From positions 62,001-126,000 of the IMG/VR virus record IMGVR_UViG_3300024239_000016: DNA of 64,000 nucleotides; one strand, 5' to 3'. The notes below the pieces were generated by a model. The model saw only the letters and a program-made list of their open reading frames with translations. It ran no database searches and had not been told where the DNA came from. Origin of the DNA: a virus. Shown piece after piece: positions 22,903-32,046 of this stretch. How positions within the stretch are numbered: position 1 is the first letter of the stretch; every line of letters begins with the position of its first letter. Position numbers and translations under genes: made by a program.

Positions 22903-23268
22903 ATGATGAACAATCTGTCGCCGGAGAAAGCTAGGCTTAGCAAGCTACTCAGAGCTCGCTTACGCGCACGATCGCGGTTAGTTGAGATGCTCCTATTAGA
23001 CGGAGCTGAAAACGAACCTGTGTCGATTATAGCATAGCTGCAAGCACTAATAGCTGAGATCAATTTCTTTCAGATTCAGATATTCGAATTAAATCAAGAA
23101 ACATCCGATGAGCTATCCAAACAAGCTGGCCATCATCTTTATGTAGAGCTATCTACATCTGGTCTAAGTAGAGGCACTGACGATATTTTAAAGTTGTCTC
23201 AAGCTATGCGCGCTAGTAAAACATCATCGCTCATATGTCAGGTAGAGCCGATCAGGAGAGTTAAATGA
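22903..23268 (+). pseudogene. ORF of 121 codons interrupted by one in-frame amber codon
   Basis: ATG 22903 follows AGGGGAGC. The frame runs 44 codons to TAG at 23035-23037, then stays open for 76 more codons to TGA at 23266, overlapping the next ATG (ATGA). Both halves look protein-coding: a basic helical N-part and a helical LQALIAEINFFQIQIFEL just past the stop. TAG for CAG or similar would be a single-base change. TAG is used as a normal stop elsewhere (for example 38941 and 46125), so general recoding is unlikely. Options: nonsense mutation, readthrough, sequencing error, or a real 44-aa gene plus restart. Confidence 0.6.
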
Positions 23269-24476
23269 ATTCAATCAAAGAGGTATTTGATACGCTTTGC
23301 GGCGACCTCAAAATCGATACCCGCCTTATGAATCTAATCAAAGCCTTTCGCATTGGCTTTGTAAATAAGAACAGCGACCACATTGACTTCTTCGGTGGAC
23401 ATCTGACAGGAGTCCACTCGATCAAGTTTACCAATGCGGACTACTTCCGCTGGTTTACCGAGATTGTGCAAGTGGATGAAGCTGAGTTAAAGGCAGCCTT
23501 ACATAGTCTCCCGACTATTGATAAGACACGTAAGGTTTCGTCAAATCCACTTTACCTATCATGTCTGTGGCTTGCTCATAAATTCCATAATTCGCCACTT
23601 TTAAAAGAAGACAAGAAACACGAAGCAATCGTAGAAACTTTCTTAGTGATGAATTTCCGTTTCATCACGCAGCTGCATAGAAAATATTTTCCTTTTCCAG
23701 CTAGGCGCGAAGTAGCTGAAGCAGCCCACGCTGAACTCTCGATGAAGTTTCGTTTGAAAGCCGATGGCAACTGGCTAAATTCTCTTGAAATTCGCTCTAC
23801 TCACATCTATGAGAAATACAGCGACGTAATCGCTAAATTCAACGATGATAAGAAAATTACAGATTGCCTAAGTGATGCTCAAGGTCGTATTAATAATCGC
23901 CTCAAGAACATTACTGGTGTATTCCGAGATATTCACCGCGCTGGTAAGACAATGAGATCCGTGTCTGATACAGTCGGTTTCGATGGCGCTAATATACTTC
24001 GCGATAAGGTGAATAGCGTCACGCTGTATAAACAGTATATCTTGTCAGCTCTCATCGATGAGCGTACATTTATCAAGGAAGAAATTCTGGACGTAGTGAT
24101 GCGTATTCTGCCCGCTGTCCCAGAGAAACATTTCCGTACAACTCTTATCTGGATGGTAAAGAATTTTGGTAATGCTAAAAGTGGCATTATCGAAACCGTT
24201 GTAGATGAGCTGCTGACTCACTCGTTTACGTATCTGTCAAAGAACAAATCCTTAGTGACAGGGTCTGTTGATTTGGTCTCCCTGCTTTCGAATCTACGAG
24301 GTATCTATACGTCATCCAGAACGAAAGAAGATGCTCTTATTAAGTTACGCGATGACATCGAAGGAATTGTAGAGACCGCTACTGGTATCCATAATCGTAA
24401 CAACTTAGCTGCAATTCGTACAGCGGTTATGTTGTATATCGTTACACGAGCCTACACTCGTAACCACTATGCATAA
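23265..24476 (+). CDS. Unknown protein (403 aa)
   Basis: ATG 23265 after AGGAGAG, overlapping the preceding stop. Long, mainly helical, basic protein without signal or motif. The 120-165 region (FITQLHRKYFPFPARREVAEA) is aromatic-rich. It ends at a symmetric terminator facing the minus-strand tail genes. Function not recognised. Confidence 0.75.
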   Translation: MNSIKEVFDTLCGDLKIDTRLMNLIKAFRIGFVNKNSDHIDFFGGHLTGVHSIKFTNADYFRWFTEIVQVDEAELKAALHSLPTIDKTRKVSSNPLYLSCLWLAHKFHNSPLLKEDKKHEAIVETFLVMNFRFITQLHRKYFPFPARREVAEAAHAELSMKFRLKADGNWLNSLEIRSTHIYEKYSDVIAKFNDDKKITDCLSDAQGRINNRLKNITGVFRDIHRAGKTMRSVSDTVGFDGANILRDKVNSVTLYKQYILSALIDERTFIKEEILDVVMRILPAVPEKHFRTTLIWMVKNFGNAKSGIIETVVDELLTHSFTYLSKNKSLVTGSVDLVSLLSNLRGIYTSSRTKEDALIKLRDDIEGIVETATGIHNRNNLAAIRTAVMLYIVTRAYTRNHYA

Positions 24477-24483
24477 GGCATAA

Positions 24484-24514
24484 TAATACAGCCCGCCATT
24501 GGCGGGCTGTATTA
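24484..24514. terminator. Bidirectional hairpin terminator between convergent genes
   Basis: 14-bp perfect stem 24484-24497/24501-24514 with ATT loop, between a plus-strand and a minus-strand gene. Confidence 0.85.
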
Positions 24515-24526
24515 GAATTTATGACG

Positions 24527-25057
24527 TTATTTCTTGAATATATCAACCGGGCTGTTGACCACGGTACCACCTTTGCTAACAACAAAGGCTTCCATTGAAT
24601 CGATCATCCGCGATTTGGTCATGTGCTCACCAATAGCCAATTCACGCACACCGCCATCAGCGTTTGCATCATTCACCATCACGTAGCGGACAGCTTCCTT
24701 GTCGTTTTCAAACTCATCGACATTGGCGACTAAATCATCCATGCTACTTGGTGTAACAAGATCCAGACGAGTAGCCCAGACATACGTTTTTGGTACCTCT
24801 GTGGTGTACTCGATCGAGTTTTCCGACAGAGCACCAATCAGCTGTTTGGCCAGATGTGAATCATTGGCTTGGGATTCGGTAGACGGAGCGCCCATCTTGC
24901 TCTCCCCTGTAACAGGATCATCGACCGCATAGATTTGGTTTAGTGCCTGAGTATAAATCTCGGACAATGGACCATTCACGACGATTGGTTTTTCCTGTTC
25001 TGGCGGAGGAGAAGTATTAGGTAAACCAGCACTAACAATTTTGCTAAATATCCGCAT
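24527..25057 (-). CDS. Virion-associated candidate next to tail tube (176 aa)
   Basis: Minus-strand gene downstream of the tail tube. Polar N-terminus with Pro/Glu runs (PNTSPPPEQEKP), then an alpha/beta domain. In position it equals the gene following sheath and tube in phiKZ (gp31), suggesting a virion protein, but no motif confirms this. Separated from the tube gene by 150 nt that contain a minus-strand terminator. Confidence 0.65.
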   Translation of the reverse strand: MRIFSKIVSAGLPNTSPPPEQEKPIVVNGPLSEIYTQALNQIYAVDDPVTGESKMGAPSTESQANDSHLAKQLIGALSENSIEYTTEVPKTYVWATRLDLVTPSSMDDLVANVDEFENDKEAVRYVMVNDANADGGVRELAIGEHMTKSRMIDSMEAFVVSKGGTVVNSPVDIFKK

Positions 25058-25157
25058 TTTGTTTCCAATCTCAGTATCAAAAAAGAAGTCCCATGTACTC
25101 CATAGCTACCAGCAGGGAGGGGCTCGTATTTTTCTCGCTATCTCATACATGGGACCT

Positions 25158-25190
25158 AGAAAAAAGGCCGTTATCCGCTTAGGCCTTTAA
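25158..25190 (-). terminator. Intrinsic terminator after tail tube (minus strand)
   Basis: On the minus strand, AAAGGCC...GGCCTTT (plus coordinates 25163-25169/25182-25188) is followed by TTTTTTCT. Upstream GTCCCATGTA near 25092 can also pair with TACATGGGAC near 25145. Confidence 0.75.
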
Positions 25191-25207
25191 GGAGATACTG
25201 AAACCTA

Positions 25208-26074
25208 TCAGACTTGCTGGTTGACCAGAGACTGAACGTTGTTACGCAGGCCGACATCAAGAGCATCGATGTTAGCTGCGATGCCAGTCATACCGGCAGC
25301 GCGACGTGCAGGATTGGCACCGACGATCGAAATGGTGTCCATGACCTGCTTCGCAAGTTGCTTGACGCCACTGCTAACCTGCTGAGTCATCGTGAACGGA
25401 ATATCGTAAACGATCTGCTCAAGACCATTGGTGATCTCACGACGGCCAATGATTTCGCCAGATGTCTTCGGCGTGATGTTGAAACCAAGCCAGGCTTCGA
25501 CCGGGTACTTATTGGTCGGATCGGGTTCGTACGCCAAGATCGTAGCAGCGTAGTTGTCCATCAGCGTGTCATCGACATCCAGGCCTGCGGTGGTGATGAG
25601 CGGAGCACCGAAGTCAGGATCCATCAAGCAGTACTGAGTCCAGAACTTGTTGAATTCCACGATCGGCTTGCCGTAGCGTTCAGGAATACGAAGAACCGGA
25701 TTGGAACGCTGACGAGTCGAATGACTGACCTGCTCAATGACTTCACCAGAACGGCCATACGGAGTTGACTCGTGTTCGAGATCAATCGTTTGGTTGAAGC
25801 CATCAATAGACAGCGGCAGGAGTTCGAACATTGCTTTCAGGACACCGTAGTAGTACTTCGGATTGTCCGTCTTCTTGAAGAACTCAGGTCCCTTCAAAAC
25901 AATGACGTTCAGATTACGGCGCAGATGCAACTGAGAAGAGCACAGCTCGACATATGACGTAGCTTGACCCATCTGACCACCACGGCGAGGATCCAGCATG
26001 GGTGCCAAGCGACCACCATCCCAGCCGTTTCCTTGACCATGATGCATGAGCGCATCGGTTAGGCGAGTTACCAT
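25208..26074 (-). CDS. Tail tube protein
   Basis: 288 aa, the size of phiKZ-type tail tube proteins, placed directly downstream of the sheath as is typical for contractile tails. Hexameric rings of this protein form the inner tube through which DNA passes. The sequence is beta-rich with YVELCSSQLHLRRNLNVIVLKG near residue 42 (strand-rich) and a helical C-terminus with an Asn/Ala-rich end. Assignment relies on size and synteny more than motifs. ATG at 26074 (minus) with GGAGATTTT upstream. Confidence 0.75.
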   Translation of the reverse strand: MVTRLTDALMHHGQGNGWDGGRLAPMLDPRRGGQMGQATSYVELCSSQLHLRRNLNVIVLKGPEFFKKTDNPKYYYGVLKAMFELLPLSIDGFNQTIDLEHESTPYGRSGEVIEQVSHSTRQRSNPVLRIPERYGKPIVEFNKFWTQYCLMDPDFGAPLITTAGLDVDDTLMDNYAATILAYEPDPTNKYPVEAWLGFNITPKTSGEIIGRREITNGLEQIVYDIPFTMTQQVSSGVKQLAKQVMDTISIVGANPARRAAGMTGIAANIDALDVGLRNNVQSLVNQQV

Positions 26075-26105
26075 TTTATAAAATCTCCAAAACGGATTAA
26101 GTTAA

Positions 26106-26129
26106 TAGGGAGAGCTTTCACTCTCCCTA
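26106..26129. terminator. Hairpin between sheath and tube genes
   Basis: 9-bp stem 26106-26114/26121-26129, loop CTTTCA. On the minus strand it lies 17 nt after the sheath stop. A weak T tract suggests partial termination or an mRNA-processing site, setting different levels of sheath and tube. Confidence 0.6.
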
Positions 26130-26145
26130 CCAAGCGGGGATGGAA

Positions 26146-28245
26146 TTAGTTCGAGCGACGTACCGCGCGAACATCCAGAGTCATGACGGTCCGTGCAGGA
26201 TCGCCAGCAACAATCACCTGATTATGCCATGCATAACCAAGCAACCTGTCACGACCTTCGATGTTGGTTACAACTGAAGTATCGAAGATGCCGGCAAACT
26301 TGCGGTCCAGCAAACGCTCGTATTCCTTGGTCACTTCTTCCTTGAATTCGTCTGCAGTGAGTGTCACATTACCAGAGTAGGTAGCATGAACTCGAGCGCC
26401 GAGGTACTGAACTTCGGCACAGGCAAACGCCGCAAAGACGGAATTGAGGATGGAGGTATCGTCCGGATAGACGGTTTGCAGAGACGGCATGTACAGGCTA
26501 CCGGCCTGATCCCATGCAGCGACCCAGTTCATGCCGTTGTTCCAATCAACAGCTTGGGCGCTACCTGGCACGAACGTAGCGTTCACATCAGTAAACAGCT
26601 TGATCATGTTGCGCGGATTGCGATCCGGAATGAACTCAGACTTCCAGCGACCATTACCAGCGCCCATCATCTGGGAGAACCAGTCCGCAACTTCAACGAT
26701 GAGCGGAAGCTCGCCCTTGAAGACACTGTCGATCTTGGTACCGTGACGACCGATGATGAAGCAGCGGTTCGTTGAAGTACCGTGGAAGGTTGATTCAGGA
26801 TACAGGCGAGCCAAGCTCTGAAGAACAAGAGCGCGCGATGATTCCTGAGATGCAGTCAGCCGAGGCTCACCAACCGTGTATGTCGTCAGACCAAGGACCA
26901 GGTCCTTTCGCGAGCCGATGAACGGAATGAGCTTCTTCTTGTTATCCATCGTGAACCCGGTGTCGTAGAAGACACGAACCGGATACTTCAGGACTTCGGA
27001 GTACGGATGATTGGGATTGGCCCAGTTAGCAATTTCGCTAACCACAGCAGCTTCGTAGTTTTCCTGATTCATCTGACCATCAGAACCACCGACCATGTAA
27101 TGCTGAGATTCTTTCACCAGCAAAATGGAATCGGCATCTTCGGTATTGATCTGTACGGTCAAGTACGGAGCACCAGACAGGCTGCGACCACTGATCATGT
27201 TCATCAGGTACGGCTTATCGGCTTTGCCAATCAGCTCCTCAGCAAAATGCTGATCGGACGACTGAGCTTGCTCAGCGGCCATCAATAGGCCCAGGATGGT
27301 GCGAACATTGTCGTCGTAGACATAGAAGTCTTCGAACTGACCATAGATCGGCGCCTCACCAGTTGTTTGAACCGGTTTGAACATTTTGAGGAAATCCTCA
27401 CCGACGTAAACGTCCTGCTCAACACGACTGTTGTAGGAACCAGGCTTGAGAGTTAGCTCCAGCGAGTCTTCATTCCAGTTGGTCTTGACGTTCTTGCCAG
27501 TGGAATTGGCTGTTTCGCGGTAGAACTGAGCGATACGGAACGGGAAAGCCTCTGCCTTCGGGTCGCTCAGGAGAGCAACGTCAGGAGTCAGCTCATCCAT
27601 CTCGGTGTTTGCCCAGATGGAAATACCACGCGAGTTGCCATCTTCGCCCGGATCAGGCGGCAGGATGTCGAAAATCGGATAACGACGCGACTGCAGAGTC
27701 TCGCCATTTTGATCGATAGCCTGATTGCCATTGGACTGAGCCATACGACGGAAAGTCGTTAGGTTATTGCTATCCAGGGTGATCGGACCACTGACCCATT
27801 TCAGTTTGTAACCGGTACGAACAGCACCAGTCGGGATTTTTTCGCCCTGCTCAGTCAGAACAAAGAGACCTTGTTCATCGCGTTGAAATTGCGGAACATC
27901 AAACGGACCAAGCAGATCAACGCTGATGCGCAGCGAGGCCATTGCGGCGCCAGGTGCGAAGAGACGCTCGATTGCCATTGTGTTTGCGCGATGGGCAAAA
28001 ACAGCATACAGCGGAGTCGCATGAGTGGCATACTTGCCATTTTCATAAAACGACTCATCGCCGTAAACAAGATTGGCACGGTTCGGACTCATGAACTGCA
28101 AGCCACCCTTACCTTTCTTGGCGTATGTATAGATAACCGGCATGTGCTGCGGTCGCTCAGCTACAGCGACAGGAGCGGTCCGACCAGAGTCATCCTCGAC
28201 TCCACGCAGAATTAACCGCGGTGAAGCATTGTCGTAGAGGTTCAT
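26146..28245 (-). CDS. Tail sheath protein
   Basis: 699 aa, close to the about 695 aa of phiKZ gp29. The start MNLYDNASPRLILRG at 28245 is preferred over an upstream one because GGAGATTTT lies just before it. The N-terminus carries Arg-rich linker strands. The conserved C-terminal domain of sheath proteins fits the last 200 residues: RNMIKLFTDVNATFVPG, then AWDQAGSLYMPSLQTVYPDDTSILNSVF (given here as two parts, AWDQAGSLYM and PSLQTVYPDD). It polymerises around the tube and contracts on infection. Confidence 0.85.
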   Translation of the reverse strand: MNLYDNASPRLILRGVEDDSGRTAPVAVAERPQHMPVIYTYAKKGKGGLQFMSPNRANLVYGDESFYENGKYATHATPLYAVFAHRANTMAIERLFAPGAAMASLRISVDLLGPFDVPQFQRDEQGLFVLTEQGEKIPTGAVRTGYKLKWVSGPITLDSNNLTTFRRMAQSNGNQAIDQNGETLQSRRYPIFDILPPDPGEDGNSRGISIWANTEMDELTPDVALLSDPKAEAFPFRIAQFYRETANSTGKNVKTNWNEDSLELTLKPGSYNSRVEQDVYVGEDFLKMFKPVQTTGEAPIYGQFEDFYVYDDNVRTILGLLMAAEQAQSSDQHFAEELIGKADKPYLMNMISGRSLSGAPYLTVQINTEDADSILLVKESQHYMVGGSDGQMNQENYEAAVVSEIANWANPNHPYSEVLKYPVRVFYDTGFTMDNKKKLIPFIGSRKDLVLGLTTYTVGEPRLTASQESSRALVLQSLARLYPESTFHGTSTNRCFIIGRHGTKIDSVFKGELPLIVEVADWFSQMMGAGNGRWKSEFIPDRNPRNMIKLFTDVNATFVPGSAQAVDWNNGMNWVAAWDQAGSLYMPSLQTVYPDDTSILNSVFAAFACAEVQYLGARVHATYSGNVTLTADEFKEEVTKEYERLLDRKFAGIFDTSVVTNIEGRDRLLGYAWHNQVIVAGDPARTVMTLDVRAVRRSN

Positions 28246-28426
28246 TATTAAAATCTCCTGGATCAAAAGAAAACAATTAATCGACGTAGCATAAATGACT
28301 TAAGACGTCTAGCTAGGTCACATCCTAAATTACTAAGCTACAGCCCCAAAGAATTGTATGGTAAAGCGATGAAACTCCTTACAGGCTGCTCACCGATCAA
28401 TTGTTGATTACGATCATCAACTAACC

Positions 28427-28434
28427 TATATTAC
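28427..28434 (+). promoter_or_regulatory. TATATTAC early-promoter-like element
   Basis: Exact TATATTAC in the 268-nt divergent region between the sheath gene (minus) and the plus-strand virion genes, 80 nt before ATG 28514. The remainder of that region shows no gene and only weak hairpins. Confidence 0.5.
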
Positions 28435-28513
28435 GGCTCGTTGAATGCTCATATCAGTTAGTTTGGAATGGCCTGATTAGGGTGATTTAAAAATTTAATT
28501 TTGGAGTCAAAAC

Positions 28514-29473
28514 ATGTCAGTTTTTCAATCCGCATATCACACCGAAGCCATGGCCGGGCATGAAACCAAGATCAAACGCCTGACCGATAAGCTGCAACAG
28601 CTGCGCATGAACGACTACATCACTCCCCTCACCAAGGAGCTAGTCGAAAAGGCCGGCTCCTTAGAGATGAGCGATAACCTCAATTTGGGAGTGATTCGCC
28701 TGATCGTTGGAACTGCAAATGAGAGCAGTATCGAAAGCTTCGATCAGCCAGTCATTCTGTTTACGAGCGCAGGCGAAGTCGCAGCAGTGGTAATTGATGT
28801 TCGTCCTTTCATCAAACACACGAACTCAGTCGGTGAGTGGGTCATTCGCGTTCCTTACGAATTCAATTTTGCTGTTCTTCGTGCTACGCTCGCATACCTT
28901 TGGGCGAGTGGCGATCAGCGGCACATCCAGTCGCTTTCTCGTCTACCTTGCATGCTCTTTGCACGATGGATCGCTGATAGCATTTCTCGCCGCTTCGGCC
29001 TCAACCCCGAAACTCAAATGAAGATCGCTGTAGTTGCAGCTATCCATTACATCAAACTTTTCAGCGATGACGATATCGCCACTGTGGATAAAGTCCGCAC
29101 AATCGGCATCATCGCAGCAGCCACTGACATGAGCTCGTCGAATATCGAAACGATCATGCAACAGATCGATGGCACAGGAACTTCTCTAGAAGATCTGTCT
29201 GAAAACATCATCAATGTAGCAGACACTCCGCGTTTGGAAGGCTTCAATAAAGACATCCTTCTTACGGCAGTAACTGGTGTTTGGTATGGCGCTAACGGTC
29301 GGACTGTAGCGGCCGTAGCTCTGCAATATCCTCCAGTATGGATCTCTATGCTGCTGGCTGCATCTATTATCCGTGGTTTTGCACAAAGTGGCATTGCAAA
29401 ACTCTTTTATAAAACAGAGAATAAAGAAGTCGCGCAACTGCTAGCTTCCGTCTTTGGCCTACTGCGTGAATGA
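28514..29473 (+). CDS. Virion protein candidate, phiKZ gp28 position (319 aa)
   Basis: ATG 28514 after TTGGAGTC. Helical, soluble, no signal. It starts a run of three genes leading to the terminase; the order (sheath, this, 850 aa, 570 aa, terminase) mirrors phiKZ gp29-28-27-26-25. Function as structural protein is inferred from order only. Confidence 0.7.
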   Translation: MSVFQSAYHTEAMAGHETKIKRLTDKLQQLRMNDYITPLTKELVEKAGSLEMSDNLNLGVIRLIVGTANESSIESFDQPVILFTSAGEVAAVVIDVRPFIKHTNSVGEWVIRVPYEFNFAVLRATLAYLWASGDQRHIQSLSRLPCMLFARWIADSISRRFGLNPETQMKIAVVAAIHYIKLFSDDDIATVDKVRTIGIIAAATDMSSSNIETIMQQIDGTGTSLEDLSENIINVADTPRLEGFNKDILLTAVTGVWYGANGRTVAAVALQYPPVWISMLLAASIIRGFAQSGIAKLFYKTENKEVAQLLASVFGLLRE

Positions 29474-29482
29474 GGAACAAAT

Positions 29483-32035
29483 ATGCTCGAGAATTTTCTC
29501 CAGGCGCACGTCAGAAAGAATCTCTGGTGTAGCCCAGCTCAGGATAAGCAAGCGATCTTCAGCCCAGCCAGACTATCGATGTTTCCTGGAGATCTGAGCT
29601 ATTTTTACCTGAACTACAAAAAGTACGATTTACCTGATCAGTCGAATCGTTATTTTGTTTACATGATTGGCAAGCTGCATGCTGATCGTCTTGGTATCGC
29701 TCCAGTTACTGGTTCTTGGAAGAAGCTTAGCGATGCCTGTAACGAACAGCAGATGATCATTCATGTCTACACGACAAATGGTGTATCGTATCCGCTCCAT
29801 CGTTGCTTCTACCGGTACAACTCCGATGGTAACTTGTTATTTGCAATTCCCAGCATTTCAAAATTTGGTATCAATCTAGAGGTAGAGCCGATCTACATCA
29901 AGTTTTATACCAATGCCTATTTCTTCACCGATGAGAGTAGTTCCATCCCTGACGAGATAAAAGTAATTGGTCAGACAGCCGGCGATATCAATGACATTGT
30001 TGCTTTTCAGAATGCAACCGATCCTTACAGGAATAATGCACTTGGTAAAGCGGTGTTTTATGTTAACGGATATCGCGTTGATCGCGTGCATCCTGGGAAC
30101 GCTAAGTCCGGTGATTCGATCGAGATGGTCTACGACGGTACTGTTCGGACAGAGTTTGTAGTTCCGATATCTGAACTGAAAGATTTTGTCAGCATCGTCG
30201 ATAATGAACCAAAGTACCTGGTGATGAATCCAGAACGTCGTGAGATGATCGATTACGTGGATGACTTGGAATTCTACATTTCATCGCACATCGATATTCG
30301 TCGGGCTGTCTATTACCATAAGAACATGGGTAACCCGAGATCAGCGCGGATGGTGACGCATCAGGATTATTCGATCCGTGTAGCATCTGTGCTGAGCCTG
30401 TGCCAGGCGCTGGGTATCGAAAACGCAGCTGATGCTTTTCTTACGGTAGTGATTCGTAAGGGCGGCTATGTGCGCGATCTGAAGACAAACGCCAATCGGA
30501 CACACGAGTTATTTAAGCTACCGTTTGCTAAACGAATGGCAGCGATGGTTGGTGTAGAGTCAACGGTCGATGTTTGGCGCGCTGCAAATCTTGAAGCATC
30601 TGCTTACACTGAGGTGATGGGCTTGCTACGAATGCCTGTTTCCCTTCAGCTCACAGAGGATGCACTCGGATACAACAGTATATCCACTATTCTCGGCGAA
30701 AGCCCGCTTACGCCATTCCTCCAAAGCGGAATCAAGAGTGTGCATCTTCCGTATGGTTTGGTAGATCGCGCTACGGTTTACAACTATGACATCAATGGTA
30801 AGCTGATCAATCACTCAGTTCATCATGGATTAGGGGAAGATGTTGTAGTCCCAGCCAATACAGATTTAGTTCAAGCTTTCAGCGGCATTGCCGACACCAT
30901 GTTTGACGATCAGTACGGTCAGACATTTGTTATTCAGCCGTTCAACGAGTATCGTTTTTATAAAGCCAAGAAAGTCGGCGATGAAAGCAAGCTTGTTTGG
31001 GAAGATGTAACAGGCAGTAATGATTATCTGGCTGGCCCTACCGGTGGTGCTTGGAACATTGATCTGAGTCAGTATTCTGTTATCGTCAGAAGCGATGCTA
31101 AATTTGTGCATCGTGAGATTCAGCACAGTTCTTTATTTGGCACAATTGAAGTCTTGCTAAATGAAGTTGAGGGCAATCTGCAGACAAGAATGCAGGTACC
31201 ACCAGGTACCGTAGATGTTTTCTTGAACGATTACCTATTGACAAAGAACATCGATTACCGTTACACATTCCCTCGTGTCACGGTTCTGAACAAGAAGCAT
31301 CTGATCAATCCTGGTGTAGCTACGCAAAAGATAACAATTCGCTGCATGGCTTTCCCGAGAAAAGATCTAACGAGCGAATCTCTGGAAGATATCGGATTCA
31401 TTGTCGCTGGTCGCTTGTCAAATAACAGCCGCTACGATCTTCGCGATGATAAAGTGCAGCAAATCGTAATTGGTGGCTGCGTTCACCGCGTAAATGAGAT
31501 TCCATTTGCTGAGAATCTGGAATTTTCACCGTATCTGGACTCTATGAACGGCACGCCGTATCATGTAAAAGATATCATTGTTCCAACTCGTGGTCTGACC
31601 GTTAGTAATACTGTCGATTTACGTGATCGGAGTTTGATCGTCGATAAACAGATTAGCAACTACATGTCTGTTAAGTTACCGGATAATCTTGGGGATGAGT
31701 TTTACACGATCCCTGATAAATATCCTGTCGTTTCCCCATTCTTTGCTCGAATGACAGTTATCGCTAAGGCGGGCATCATTCCTCGCGAGGACATCAGCGG
31801 ACACCTTACTGATGAGCGGGTCATCGAACTATGTAATCCATACGTGGAATTTCTCGAACACGATCCAACTCAAGCTGGTAAAGAGATTGACGATCGTTTT
31901 GTTATTGTGATTCCGCACATGTACGATTACGTAGTCGATCTTACACCGGAGCAATATCGTTTCCTCAGTCGAGTCAATAAGCTGATTTGTAACAGCGTGC
32001 TTGATATGAGTCACTTTTACACCATTTCCTCCTAG
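29483..32035 (+). CDS. Large virion protein candidate, phiKZ gp27 position (850 aa)
   Basis: ATG 29483 after GAGGAAC, 9 nt after the upstream stop. Beta-rich with many YxVYM/VxF strands and repeated FLNDYLLTKNIDYRY-type segments that resemble beta-sandwich modules of baseplate or neck proteins. No enzyme motif. Cotranscribed with the 319-aa and 570-aa genes. Confidence 0.7.
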   Translation: MLENFLQAHVRKNLWCSPAQDKQAIFSPARLSMFPGDLSYFYLNYKKYDLPDQSNRYFVYMIGKLHADRLGIAPVTGSWKKLSDACNEQQMIIHVYTTNGVSYPLHRCFYRYNSDGNLLFAIPSISKFGINLEVEPIYIKFYTNAYFFTDESSSIPDEIKVIGQTAGDINDIVAFQNATDPYRNNALGKAVFYVNGYRVDRVHPGNAKSGDSIEMVYDGTVRTEFVVPISELKDFVSIVDNEPKYLVMNPERREMIDYVDDLEFYISSHIDIRRAVYYHKNMGNPRSARMVTHQDYSIRVASVLSLCQALGIENAADAFLTVVIRKGGYVRDLKTNANRTHELFKLPFAKRMAAMVGVESTVDVWRAANLEASAYTEVMGLLRMPVSLQLTEDALGYNSISTILGESPLTPFLQSGIKSVHLPYGLVDRATVYNYDINGKLINHSVHHGLGEDVVVPANTDLVQAFSGIADTMFDDQYGQTFVIQPFNEYRFYKAKKVGDESKLVWEDVTGSNDYLAGPTGGAWNIDLSQYSVIVRSDAKFVHREIQHSSLFGTIEVLLNEVEGNLQTRMQVPPGTVDVFLNDYLLTKNIDYRYTFPRVTVLNKKHLINPGVATQKITIRCMAFPRKDLTSESLEDIGFIVAGRLSNNSRYDLRDDKVQQIVIGGCVHRVNEIPFAENLEFSPYLDSMNGTPYHVKDIIVPTRGLTVSNTVDLRDRSLIVDKQISNYMSVKLPDNLGDEFYTIPDKYPVVSPFFARMTVIAKAGIIPREDISGHLTDERVIELCNPYVEFLEHDPTQAGKEIDDRFVIVIPHMYDYVVDLTPEQYRFLSRVNKLICNSVLDMSHFYTISS

Positions 32036-32046
32036 GGAGAAAATCA

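Noticed and set aside
22903-23268. TAG recoded as an amino acid throughout the phage
   Set aside because: TAG ends several clear genes (for example dcd at 38941 and the polymerase at 46125) exactly where homologues should end, so general recoding does not hold.
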